A stretch of 64,000 nucleotides of DNA, taken from NCBI RefSeq assembly GCF_019551475.1, contig NZ_CP047159.1, positions 372,001 to 436,000 on the forward strand. Direction: 5' to 3'. A model generated the notes under the pieces. That model did no database searches and was not told the DNA's origin. It saw nothing but the letters and a program-made list of their open reading frames with translations. A program made the position numbers and the translations under genes. How positions within the stretch are numbered: position 1 is the stretch's first letter; each line of letters starts with the position of its first letter. The stretch comes from Prevotella sp. Rep29 (GTDB taxonomy: Bacteria > Bacteroidota > Bacteroidia > Bacteroidales > Bacteroidaceae). Below, piece after piece: positions 54,661-62,390 of the stretch.

Positions 54661-56577
54661 TTATTCTTGTTTTTCTGCCCATCCTTTTTCTTCGATGCGC
54701 TTGACAATCTTGTCGTTGGTCTGCTGTATCCTGTGCAGGTCTTTTGACAGACGCAACCTGAATCGCCACATCCTAAGATACAGGAATGCGCCGACGGGCA
54801 CGAGGAAGAAAGCGGCGATGTTCATCCATTTGCGCTCGAAGGGGCGTGTGTGTGCCTTTACCGCCAGTATGGGGTATTTGCTCAGTTCGGTAATGATGAG
54901 TTTGTCTTCCGAGTTGGACAGGTCGTTGATGACACTTTCAAGTTCTTCGCTGATGCGTTCAATCTCGTGGTCGGGCTTGTATTTGAAGAAAGTCCGGATG
55001 ATATTCGGTGGCGACTTCAGGTTGTGTTCCCTTGCGTATTGGCTGACCTCGTCCGTCAGTCGGAGCAGTTGGGCGTGGTCGTTCGCATAGTCGGGGTCGT
55101 TGATAATCACTTCCTTGCCGTAGGCAGGTCGCTTGATGCGCAGACCGAGCAGTCGCATGATCAGGTTTCGGTAGGCATCCAGATTGAACACGGCTGAATC
55201 GTTGTTGGCTTTATACGTGAAGAAGGCAGCCACGGGAGCGAGCACGGCTGTCGCCAGTCCTTTTCCGAACCAGATGGTCCACATGCCGCCGCGCGACATT
55301 CTGTAGCCAGTGTTGTCGAGTATATAGAAGATGATGAACACCAGCACCGAGACGATGATGGGAATACCCAGTCCGCCCTTTCTGATGATAGCCCCCAGCG
55401 GTGCTCCGATGAAGAAGAAGATGATGCACGAGAGCGCCAGTGTGAACTTGTTGATGGATTCAATCTTGAACTGCCTGAGCACTTTGTCGCCGTCGGAGGT
55501 GACGATGCTCCGGAATTCCAGGTCGCTCATCTGCTGCTGCACCTTGTTCAGTGCAAGGTTCACGGCTCTCTGCCGTGTCTCTATCGGTGCCTTCTGGTAG
55601 ATGCTGTCGATGTTGTATGCCGCGCTGCTTCCCACTTTCCTGGCGTTCACGCTGTCTTGCCGTGAGGCGGGATTGTGGTAGTAGTACACCTTCGCTTCGT
55701 TGTAAAAGTTGCGTCCGATGCTGTCATACACATGGTTGAGCGAGTCGATGCCGGTCTGCAGTTCGCTGAGGCTCTTTCCCCTTGCAAAGCTGGAGAGCGA
55801 GACGGCATCGGTAAGGTTGAAGTCGGCATCGAAGTCGAGCACGATTTTCTTGTGCCAGAACGTCTCCCGTCGATAGGGCACGTTCGCCGAGCCAGCCAGT
55901 TCCTGCGAGCGCATGTTCTCAAACCATTCGCCGTTGTAGAGCGTGAGCAGCAGGTGTTTCTTCTCGGCTGTCGATTGCAGCATGCCCGAGTCGGCGAGTA
56001 TGATGGCTGCGTCCTCGAAGCTGTTGGTCATTTTGTAGATCATGATGCCATAGAGCATTCCCGTCTCCATGTCTTTCTTCTGTACGTAGAGGTTGGTGCT
56101 CGGTATGCCGTCGTAAAAGACACCTTCCGGTATTTCGAGTTCCGGGCTTTTCTGTTTCATCGACAAGAGCAGTTGTCCCAGTTTGCGGTTGGCTTCCGGT
56201 CCTATGCTGTTCTGGAAATAGAACGATCCCAGTGCGATGGCTATGGTGATGACAATCAGCGGTCGGAACGTCTGCATGAGCGATATGCCTGAAGCCTTGA
56301 TGGCGGTCAGCTCCGAACTCTCGCCGAGGTTTCCGAAGGTGATGAGCGACGAGAGCAGGATGGCGAGTGGCAGCGCCTGTGGCACCAGGAAGATACCCAT
56401 ATACCAAAAGAATTGTGCCAGTACGTCCAGCGATAGTCCTTTGCCTATCAGCTTATCGACGTGCTGCCACAAGAATTGCATCATCAGTATGAACTGACAA
56501 ATAAAGAGTGCTCCGACAAAGAGAACTCCGAACTGCTTGACAATAAATATGTCCAGTTTTCTGATGCCGAACTTCAT
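54661..56577 (-). CDS. lptG: LptF/LptG-family lipopolysaccharide export permease
   Basis: 638-residue inner-membrane permease of the YjgP/YjgQ family. Three N-terminal membrane segments (about 15-110, LDIFIVKQFGVLFVGALF and VPQALPLAILLSSLITFGNLGESSE) precede a periplasmic beta-jellyroll. Three more segments follow (about 375-465). It carries a C-terminal extension of about 170 residues with a further membrane segment near 600, longer than the proteobacterial proteins but usual in Bacteroidetes. It moves LPS from the inner membrane to the Lpt bridge. It is the first gene of a pair with ribBA; -7 box at 56618-56626. Confidence 0.88.
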   Translation of the reverse strand: MKFGIRKLDIFIVKQFGVLFVGALFICQFILMMQFLWQHVDKLIGKGLSLDVLAQFFWYMGIFLVPQALPLAILLSSLITFGNLGESSELTAIKASGISLMQTFRPLIVITIAIALGSFYFQNSIGPEANRKLGQLLLSMKQKSPELEIPEGVFYDGIPSTNLYVQKKDMETGMLYGIMIYKMTNSFEDAAIILADSGMLQSTAEKKHLLLTLYNGEWFENMRSQELAGSANVPYRRETFWHKKIVLDFDADFNLTDAVSLSSFARGKSLSELQTGIDSLNHVYDSIGRNFYNEAKVYYYHNPASRQDSVNARKVGSSAAYNIDSIYQKAPIETRQRAVNLALNKVQQQMSDLEFRSIVTSDGDKVLRQFKIESINKFTLALSCIIFFFIGAPLGAIIRKGGLGIPIIVSVLVFIIFYILDNTGYRMSRGGMWTIWFGKGLATAVLAPVAAFFTYKANNDSAVFNLDAYRNLIMRLLGLRIKRPAYGKEVIINDPDYANDHAQLLRLTDEVSQYAREHNLKSPPNIIRTFFKYKPDHEIERISEELESVINDLSNSEDKLIITELSKYPILAVKAHTRPFERKWMNIAAFFLVPVGAFLYLRMWRFRLRLSKDLHRIQQTNDKIVKRIEEKGWAEKQE

Positions 56578-56617
56578 GCTTTTCGCTGGCAGCGGTCTAT
56601 GCTGCCGTTTACAACGT

Positions 56618-56626
56618 GCAAAATTA
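56618..56626 (-). promoter_or_regulatory. -7 box (TAATTTTGC) of lptG-ribBA
   Basis: Minus-strand TAATTTTGC, 40 bp before lptG. A GGCAGC/GCTGCC hairpin (56588-56606) lies in the leader. Confidence 0.55.
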
Positions 56627-56668
56627 AAATAAAAATATCAGAAAAGCGCCATTTTTCATATTTTTTTG

Positions 56669-56677
56669 TATCTTTGC
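56669..56677 (+). promoter_or_regulatory. -7 box (TATCTTTGC) of the SDR gene
   Basis: TATCTTTGC, about 96 bp before the ATG at 56774 and divergent from the lptG promoter. Confidence 0.6.
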
Positions 56678-56773
56678 TCTGTCTTTGCCAGCTCTTTCGT
56701 AGGAGAAGGGGGCATGGATAATATGCGTGTGTCGTAAGGAGAATAATAGGGTGTATGACAAAAACTCGAGGAG

Positions 56774-57514
56774 ATGAATAAGACTGTTTTTATTACCGGT
56801 GGCGCGAGTGGGATAGGTGCGGCGACCGTTGCCAAGTTTCTGAGCGAGGGTTGGAACGTGTTGCTGACGGACATACAGGAACCGCCTCATGTTGATGTGC
56901 ATGCCCGTTTCGTCAAGGCGGACTCCTCCAAGAAGGAAGAACTGGAACGTGCGGCGCAAATTGCCGAGCAGGAGTTCGGAGGGATAGATGCCGTGTTCTG
57001 CAATTCCGGCATTCATCGTCGCAATACCATTTTGGATGTCACTCAGGAAGAGTTGGACCTGGTCATTCAAACCAATATCTACGGCACCGTCTATACGCTT
57101 CAGGCGGTACTGCCTTATATCATCCGGCGAGGCGGTGGGGCGGTGGTGCTCAATTCCTCTGACCAGTTTTTTGTGGGCAAGGCGCACAGTTTTGTCTATG
57201 GCATGACCAAGGGTGCCATCGGTCAGATGGCGCGCAGCCTTGCGATAGACTTGGGCGCTCACAATATTCGTGTCAATGCGGTCTGTCCCGGCACTATCCA
57301 TACGCCGTTGGTGGACAACCTGTTCAATGCTTTCTCGGAGAAGGACAACAAGACCATCGCGCAGTATTGGGAGGAGGAGAACGCGCTCTTTGCACGCAAG
57401 GAGGCGGGCAGACCGGAGGAAGTGGCGGAGATGGTGTATTTTCTTATCTCCGACAAGGCGTCGTTCTGCACCGGCGGTCACTATCTTATTGATGGCGGTT
57501 TGGTGTGCCAGTAG
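56774..57514 (+). CDS. Short-chain dehydrogenase/reductase (SDR) family oxidoreductase
   Basis: 246-residue NAD(P)-dependent oxidoreductase of the classical SDR family: cofactor-binding TGGASGIG (about 8-15), the active-site Ser in VVLNSSDQFF, and Tyr-x-x-x-Lys in YGMTK. The usual NNAG is changed to CNSG. The C-terminus YLIDGGLVCQ is typical. The substrate cannot be read from the sequence. It precedes a nucleoside hydrolase lipoprotein gene by about 50 bp on the same strand, so a role in sugar or ribose handling is possible but speculative. Confidence 0.85.
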   Translation: MNKTVFITGGASGIGAATVAKFLSEGWNVLLTDIQEPPHVDVHARFVKADSSKKEELERAAQIAEQEFGGIDAVFCNSGIHRRNTILDVTQEELDLVIQTNIYGTVYTLQAVLPYIIRRGGGAVVLNSSDQFFVGKAHSFVYGMTKGAIGQMARSLAIDLGAHNIRVNAVCPGTIHTPLVDNLFNAFSEKDNKTIAQYWEEENALFARKEAGRPEEVAEMVYFLISDKASFCTGGHYLIDGGLVCQ

Positions 57515-57563
57515 ATTCGGTTGTATCTGAATGTTTGCAAAAATTGATATAAAGGAAAAGAAG

Positions 57564-58619
57564 ATGAAAAAACGATTTGATTTGTTTGTGATTATCCTGT
57601 CTGTCGGCTGTCTGCTGGCTTTGTCTGCCTGTTCTGACGACGATGGCTCTGCCGGTGGTGACGAAAGGGAATACAAGGGCATTCCGCTGGTGATTCTCGA
57701 TACCGATATGGGCTCTTCAACCGACGACCTTTTTGCCCTGCAGCTGCTTCATCGCTACGAGCAAGAGGGGTACTGTCGGTTGCTCGGCGTGGTGGTTGAC
57801 CGCGAAGGTGAGGACTGTGCTGCCTGTGCTGATGTGCTGAACACCTATTTCGGCGACGGAAACACGCCGTTGGCACTTGTGCGCAATGGCATCAAGAACC
57901 CGGTGGTGTGGATAGATTACAAACAGATGCCTTATTATACGCTCGACAATGGTGCTCCGATGTTTCGTCGGTCGGTCAGTGATTATGCTGCTCTGCCTGA
58001 CGGCTATCAGTTGTATCGCCGTCTGCTTGCGGCGCAGCCCGACCATTCGGTGTCGATTTGCTCTACCGGTTTCGTGACGTGCCTTGCACAACTCTTGCAG
58101 TCGGAGGCAGATGAATACTCTGAACTTAACGGCGTAGAGTTGGTGCGACGCAAGGTAAAATGTCTCTATTTGCAGGGTGGCGTGTTCGGTGATGCCGAAG
58201 AGCCGGACTTCAATCTCGCGCAAGGACCTTCGTTTGCACTTGAGTTTTTCCGTCTGTGGCCGAAGGATGTGGATATCGTGTTCTCACCGATGGAGGTGGG
58301 ACAAGCCGTGGAGTACACGCCCAGTCAAGTCATCAGCGATGTGTCGTGGACGGATAACCATCCCATCAAACAGGTCTATATGACGTGCGACTGCAACACG
58401 GGACAGCGGATGTGGGACCTGATGACGGTCATCCAGGCTGTGGAGGGCGACGAACAGTTCAGACTCTCCGAGCGCGGCACGGTCACGCTTACGCCGGAGT
58501 GCGTCACGCACTTCACACCATCCGCCTTTGGTAACTGTCGCTATCAGCTTCCGGGAACGGCAGAGTGGGCGGCTGAGGTATTGCAGAAAATACGCGATGT
58601 GAACATGGAACACAACTGA
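57564..58619 (+). CDS. Nucleoside hydrolase-like lipoprotein
   Basis: 351 residues. A lipobox ALSAC (Cys about 21) followed by SDDDG marks it as a lipoprotein, probably at the outer membrane. The mature part has an inosine-uridine nucleoside hydrolase fold: LDTDMGSSTDDLFAL replaces the canonical calcium-binding DTDPGxDDA, so the Asp spacing is altered by two residues. STGFVTCLAQLL and GGVFGDAEEPDFNLA correspond to later family motifs. Cleavage of nucleosides to base and ribose outside the cytoplasm is inferred. The start at 57564 follows a good purine-rich site; an ATG at 57531 would break the signal peptide. Confidence 0.8.
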   Translation: MKKRFDLFVIILSVGCLLALSACSDDDGSAGGDEREYKGIPLVILDTDMGSSTDDLFALQLLHRYEQEGYCRLLGVVVDREGEDCAACADVLNTYFGDGNTPLALVRNGIKNPVVWIDYKQMPYYTLDNGAPMFRRSVSDYAALPDGYQLYRRLLAAQPDHSVSICSTGFVTCLAQLLQSEADEYSELNGVELVRRKVKCLYLQGGVFGDAEEPDFNLAQGPSFALEFFRLWPKDVDIVFSPMEVGQAVEYTPSQVISDVSWTDNHPIKQVYMTCDCNTGQRMWDLMTVIQAVEGDEQFRLSERGTVTLTPECVTHFTPSAFGNCRYQLPGTAEWAAEVLQKIRDVNMEHN

Positions 58620-58644
58620 AAGAGTTGCCCCGGCAGGGTGAGAG

Positions 58645-58728
58645 CGCTTCGCTAATTGATAATTGACAAATGATAAATATGATTACGGCAAACGAACGTT
58701 AATCATCATTCTTTAACCCAGCGAAACG
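58645..58728. repeat. Small inverted-repeat element (CGCTTCGCTAA family), copy 1
   Basis: Starts CGCTTCGCTAATTGATAATT and ends AGCGAAACG, giving imperfect terminal inverted repeats (8 of 9). The inner part is related to 60223-60330 and to the target duplication of IS copy 2. It lies between two convergent genes. Confidence 0.6.
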
Positions 58729-58828
58729 AGCAAAAACATCTCTGCCACAACGTGTGATGGCAGATGTGGATGAAGATAAAAAATGTCAGGAAAACGTTGG
58801 CAGTCATTGATTGCCGACTGCCGCTGAA

Positions 58829-59227
58829 TCACAGTCCGCTCGACTGTCGCAGCTGTTCGAAGTTCTGGTCCCACATGGCGCGCAGACTGTCCAGGTCTTC
58901 GGGCAGTGCAAAGTCGGTGACGTAGAGCATGTAGTCGTTGGTCAGGTCGTTCTTCTCCATCTTGAACTCCAGGTAGGCATCGTCGTCGGTCTCGTCTTCC
59001 CAGCGCAGGCGCAGGTGGTCGTTTTTCACTTTCTTGATGATGTTGGCGACATGAATCTCGTGGTGACTCCACTCCTCGCCCCATCTGAACGTAATCTGCT
59101 TCTCCGTCTCCGTCACATCGTCAGCAACCCATTTAGCCAGTCCGCCTTCCGTACTGATGAGCGCCCATATGATGTTTTCGGAGTTTGACTTCAGTTCTCT
59201 CTCTATGATGATTTTCTGCTTTTTCAT
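58829..59227 (-). CDS. START-like (SRPBCC-fold) domain protein
   Basis: 132 residues, cytoplasmic, single-domain. The pattern WALISTEGGLAKWVADDV, then ITFRWG and WEDETDDDAYLEF, and a long C-terminal helix (LPEDLDSLRAMWDQNFEQLR) fits the START-like/AHSA1-type helix-grip fold found as a stand-alone protein in Bacteroidetes. The ligand is unknown. It is monocistronic with a -7 box (TATTTTTG, minus strand, 59262-59269) about 35 bp before the start. Confidence 0.8.
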   Translation of the reverse strand: MKKQKIIIERELKSNSENIIWALISTEGGLAKWVADDVTETEKQITFRWGEEWSHHEIHVANIIKKVKNDHLRLRWEDETDDDAYLEFKMEKNDLTNDYMLYVTDFALPEDLDSLRAMWDQNFEQLRQSSGL

Positions 59228-59333
59228 AAGTTTTTTGTTGTTTCTGCATAATTCTTCGCTACAAAAATAAACATTTCTTGTGAGAAAACCATAAAAAAGA
59301 AGGAATATTTTTTGGTAATTCGAAAGTTTATGT

Positions 59334-59342
59334 TACCTTTGC
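59334..59342 (+). promoter_or_regulatory. Promoter of tRNA-Met (TACCTTTGC with TTTG upstream)
   Basis: -7 box TACCTTTGC at 59334-59342 and -33 TTTG at 59311-59314, separated by 19 bp. This matches the Bacteroidetes promoter consensus well and ends 20 bp before the tRNA. Confidence 0.75.
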
Positions 59343-59362
59343 ACCCGCAATTCGAATGATGA

Positions 59363-59436
59363 GGCGGGATAGCTCAGCTGGTTAGAGCGCATGATTCATA
59401 ATCATGAGGTCCCCAGTTCAATCCTGGGTCCCGCTA
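59363..59436 (+). tRNA. tRNA-Met (CAT), elongator type
   Basis: Cloverleaf read by eye: acceptor GGCGGGA/TCCCGCT with a G-T first pair, D-stem GCTC/GAGC, anticodon stem CATGA/TCATG with loop TTCATAA (anticodon CAT), T-arm CCCAG-TTCAATC-CTGGG. It lacks the GGG/CCC anticodon-stem pairs of initiators, so it is elongator Met or the lysidine-modified Ile2 tRNA, which share this anticodon. CCA is not encoded. Confidence 0.93.
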
Positions 59437-59446
59437 CACGAAGCGT

Positions 59447-59482
59447 AAAAAGACGGTGGCAATCTTGCTGCCGTCTTTTTTT
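59447..59482 (+). terminator. Terminator of tRNA-Met
   Basis: Stem AAAAAGACGGTGGC/GCTGCCGTCTTTTT (two G-T pairs) with a 6-nt loop and a T-run, 10 bp after the tRNA. Confidence 0.85.
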
Positions 59483-59643
59483 GTGCCCGCCCTTTGAATT
59501 GGAATTCCGGCTCAAGCGAAATTTCATAGAGGTAAATAGTTATTTGAATATGATGAGTGTCCGTCTGTATTTCTGCGGTTTCTGCGAGAAAAAAAATCTC
59601 CAGATGAAGGGGAAATCTTTACCGCAGATTAATGGGGTACCGC

Positions 59644-59692
59644 TCCCCGCCCCTCGCGGAGGGGAGGGGTGCCGACAGGCGGGGTGGGGAGG
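59644..59692. repeat. GC-rich dispersed repeat, copy 2
   Basis: CCCCTCGCGGAGGGGAGGGG followed by GGGGTGGGGAGG resembles 45246-45361. Nothing in the surrounding 59483-59930 reads as a credible gene. An inverted repeat CCGAAAACAC...GTGTTTTCGG spans about 59756-59820, and a half-copy TATCATTTAGCGAAGC lies at 59856-59871. Confidence 0.55.
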
Positions 59693-59937
59693 AAAATATC
59701 CGCCGCATGAGAATTACCTCATTATATAGCCCTGATTTTTATCCCGAAAGCCTCCGAAAACACCGAAAGTGTCCGAAAATAAAAGTTTTCGCCTTTTCCG
59801 TCTTTTTAGGGTGTTTTCGGAATGCAATATTATCGAAAGTCATGAGAAAGCAACATATCATTTAGCGAAGCTCAGTTCGTTCGGATATGCTATCCGGACG
59901 CATTCAATATAAGCATTTGCAATGCGCTCTATACATC

Positions 59938-60017
59938 GTAGGGGCGGATCGGTGTATCCCCCCGACCTCGCCAAACCATTTCATTCATGCGGGTCGATAC
60001 ATCGATCGACCCCTACG
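59938..60017. repeat. Inverted-repeat element of the CGTAGGGG...GATCGGTGTATC family
   Basis: About 27-bp imperfect terminal inverted repeats: the left end reads CGTAGGGGCGGATCGGTGTA and the right end, on the other strand, CGTAGGGGTCGATCGATGTA. A single-end copy is at 16616-16637. Confidence 0.65.
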
Positions 60018-60049
60018 TGGTTTGTTCCCCCACTAAATTTCTATTGAAC

Positions 60050-60133
60050 CACGAAAGTTCAACTCTGTGAAACCAATTTCAGTGAAATTGGTGACCAAAT
60101 TCAGTGAATTTGGTGAGTAAATTCAGTGAATTT
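60050..60133. repeat. Four palindromes with an exact 22-bp period, locus 2
   Basis: Centres at 60060 (AAAGTTCAACT), 60082 (AATTTCAGTGAAATT), 60104 (AAATTCAGTGAATTT) and 60126 (AAATTCAGTGAATTT). The second and third have perfect 10-bp arms. Spacing equals that of the array at 21769-21867 although the palindrome sequences differ. Confidence 0.88.
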
Positions 60134-60222
60134 GTTTTTTTATAGTTGACCTTTCATAAAGTAAATCAAGTTGATTTGATGAAAAGAAGTCCTGCTTTTG
60201 GGCGGAGATGTAGGTGATTTTG

Positions 60223-60330
60223 CGCTTCGCTAAATGATATGACAAATAATAAATGACAAATATAATTAGAGAATATTCGCGGTAACCATATCTATCATTT
60301 GTCATTTATCAATTATCATTTAGCGAAGCG
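60223..60330. repeat. Small inverted-repeat element (CGCTTCGCTAA family), copy 2
   Basis: Perfect 17-bp terminal inverted repeats CGCTTCGCTAAATGATA (60223-60239) and its complement (60314-60330). The sub-terminal AAATGACAAAT stretch is also mirrored. 108 bp, no coding capacity. Confidence 0.8.
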
Positions 60331-60559
60331 AAAAAATAAAACTACATTTTTATTTTGTATTTTTCGCTGTCGCTCAACAACTCGTGTGCTCACTTATTCG
60401 TAACTTTTCATAAGTTACTTTCGTTCGGAATAAGAAATAAATGAATTTATTTTGTTCTTCCCTCACTTATTCGTAACTTTTCATAAGTTACTTTCGTTCG
60501 ACAATAAAAATAAAACTACATTTTTATTTTGTATTGTGCTCACTTATTCGTAACTTTGC
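60331..60559. repeat. Promoter-anchored modular repeat array, locus 2
   Basis: CTCACTTATTCGTAACTTT occurs three times, the last being the purH -7 region. Cassettes between them (ACTACATTTTTATTTTGTAT, TTCCGAAC-type and GTTGTTGAG-type in reverse) match those at 16331-16575 in opposite orientation. Confidence 0.78.
60551..60559 (+). promoter_or_regulatory. -7 box (TAACTTTGC) of the purH-mre operon
   Basis: TAACTTTGC, 42 bp before the purH start. It is the downstream end of the modular repeat array. Confidence 0.65.
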
Positions 60560-60601
60560 ACACTCAAAATATAAATATGTATCTATAGAATCTCAATTCA
60601 C

Positions 60602-61204
60602 ATGACAATGGCTGAAGGCAAAAAAATAAAGACCGCATTGGTGTCGGTCTATCATAAAGACGGGCTTGAAGAGCTGCTGGCAAAGTTGTCGGCAGAAGGT
60701 GTGGCGTTCCTTTCCACGGGTGGCACACAGGCGTTTATAGAGCAGTTGGGCTACGACTGCCAGAAGGTGGAGGACGTGACCTCCTATCCCTCTATCCTCG
60801 GCGGGCGCGTGAAGACGCTCCACCCGAAGGTGTTTGGCGGCATTCTTGCGCGTCGCGATAACGAGGGCGACCGTGGGCAGATGGCGCAGTATGAGATTCC
60901 TGAAATAGACCTGGTGGTGGTTGACCTCTATCCGTTTGAGCAGACCGTGGCAGACGGAGCGTCAGAAGAAGACATCATCGAAAAGATAGACATCGGCGGC
61001 ATCTCGCTGATACGCGCGGGTGCAAAGAATTTCAAGGATGTGGTAATCGTGCCGAGCAAGGCAGAATATCCACTGTTGCTCAATATCCTGAACAGCCAGG
61101 GCGCTTGCACGACGCTCGAACAGCGCCGGATGTTTGCCTGTCGCGCCTTTGGCGTAAGCAGTCATTATGACACCGCCATCCACGAGTGGTTTTCAAAGAA
61201 ATAG
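60602..61204 (+). CDS. purH: Stand-alone IMP cyclohydrolase (MGS-like domain of PurH)
   Basis: 200 residues covering only the N-terminal, methylglyoxal-synthase-like half of PurH, which closes FAICAR to IMP. Typical motifs are present: ALVSVYHKDGLEEL, FLSTGGT, GGRVKTLHPKVFGGILARR and DLVVVDLYPF. The reading frame ends in a natural stop (FSKK) after SHYDTAIHEWF, where the bifunctional enzyme would continue with AICAR formyltransferase. That second domain is not in the window. It is the first gene of the operon with mreB 35 bp downstream. ATG at 60608 is an alternative start. Confidence 0.88.
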   Translation: MTMAEGKKIKTALVSVYHKDGLEELLAKLSAEGVAFLSTGGTQAFIEQLGYDCQKVEDVTSYPSILGGRVKTLHPKVFGGILARRDNEGDRGQMAQYEIPEIDLVVVDLYPFEQTVADGASEEDIIEKIDIGGISLIRAGAKNFKDVVIVPSKAEYPLLLNILNSQGACTTLEQRRMFACRAFGVSSHYDTAIHEWFSKK

Positions 61205-61239
61205 TCAGTAAAAATATAAACTTTAAAAAGTAACGAGAT

Positions 61240-62262
61240 ATGGGATTTTTTTCATTTATCCAAGAGATTGCAATGGACTTGGGTACGGCGAACACCATCA
61301 TCATCAGCGATGACAAGATTGTGGTGGACGAGCCGTCGGTCGTTGCACTTGACCGGCGCACGGACAAGATGATTGCCGTGGGCGAGAAGGCGAAGCTGAT
61401 GTATGAGAAGGAGCACCAGGGCATCCGCACCATCCGTCCGTTGCGCGACGGTGTGATAGCTGACTTTACCGCCTGCGAGCAGATGATGCGTGGTCTGATT
61501 AAGATGGTTCATACGGGCAGCCGTTTCTTCACACCATCGCTCCGCATGGTGATTGGTGTGCCGTCGGGCAGTACGGAGGTGGAGCTTCGTGCCGTTCGCG
61601 ACTCGGCAGAACACGCAGACGGTCGCGATGTATATCTGATTTTTGAACCGATGGCGGCAGCAATCGGTATCGGTCTCGACGTAGAGGCTCCCGAAGGCAA
61701 CATGATTGTCGATATCGGTGGCGGTACGACCGAGATTGCCGTGATTTCGCTGGGCGGCATCGTGTCCAACAACTCTATCAAGGTGGCAGGCGATGACCTG
61801 ACAGCCGACATACAAGACTATATGAGCCGTCAGCACAACGTGAAGGTGAGCGAGCGAATGGCAGAGCGCATCAAGATCAATGTGGGTTCGGCGTTGACCG
61901 ACTTGGGCGAGGAAGCCCCCGAAGACTATGTAGTGCATGGACCGAACAAGATTACTGCCCTGCCGATGATGGTGCCCGTTTGCTATCAGGAGATAGCCCA
62001 TTGCCTTGACCGCACGATAGCCCGCATTGAGACGGCAGTGCTCAATGCGTTGGAGAACACACCGCCGGAGCTCTATGCAGACATCGTACACAACGGCATC
62101 TATCTGACAGGTGGCGGTGCACTCCTCCGCGGACTGGCACGTCGTCTGAGCGACAAGATCAACATTGAGTTCCATATCGCCGAAGACCCGTTGCACTGTG
62201 TGGCGAAGGGTGCCGGCATTGCTTTGAACAATGTTGACCGCTTCTCGTTCCTGATGCGATAA
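61240..62262 (+). CDS. mreB: Rod shape-determining protein MreB
   Basis: 340-residue bacterial actin that organises cell-wall synthesis. The nucleotide-binding motifs are complete: DLGTANTIII (phosphate 1), DIGGGTTEIAVIS (phosphate 2) and GIYLTGGGALLRGL (adenosine). EPMAAAIGIG is the connect region. The N-terminal FSFIQEIAMD is the amphipathic membrane-binding region. It is followed by mreC after 128 bp. Confidence 0.97.
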   Translation: MGFFSFIQEIAMDLGTANTIIISDDKIVVDEPSVVALDRRTDKMIAVGEKAKLMYEKEHQGIRTIRPLRDGVIADFTACEQMMRGLIKMVHTGSRFFTPSLRMVIGVPSGSTEVELRAVRDSAEHADGRDVYLIFEPMAAAIGIGLDVEAPEGNMIVDIGGGTTEIAVISLGGIVSNNSIKVAGDDLTADIQDYMSRQHNVKVSERMAERIKINVGSALTDLGEEAPEDYVVHGPNKITALPMMVPVCYQEIAHCLDRTIARIETAVLNALENTPPELYADIVHNGIYLTGGGALLRGLARRLSDKINIEFHIAEDPLHCVAKGAGIALNNVDRFSFLMR

Positions 62263-62390
62263 GCGGGGTAGTGACAAACGATAAAGGGAGTGAAGGCATT
62301 GCGGGATTTTTCTTGCTGCCTTGCTCTTTTTATATGCCGTGGTGAAAACGGCAGCAGTGAAAAACTTTTAGTAGCTCTGTGAGATAGGAT

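Noticed and set aside
56624..57682. 352-codon minus-strand frame over the SDR gene
   Set aside because: Longer than the SDR gene, but the plus-strand frame carries the complete SDR motifs, a promoter and a natural length. The antisense translation is low in known motifs.
59391..59729. 112-codon plus-strand frame
   Set aside because: It begins inside tRNA-Met and runs through the tRNA terminator and GC-rich repeat; not a gene.
61252..62277. 341-codon minus-strand frame over mreB
   Set aside because: Shadow of mreB, which has all actin-fold motifs.
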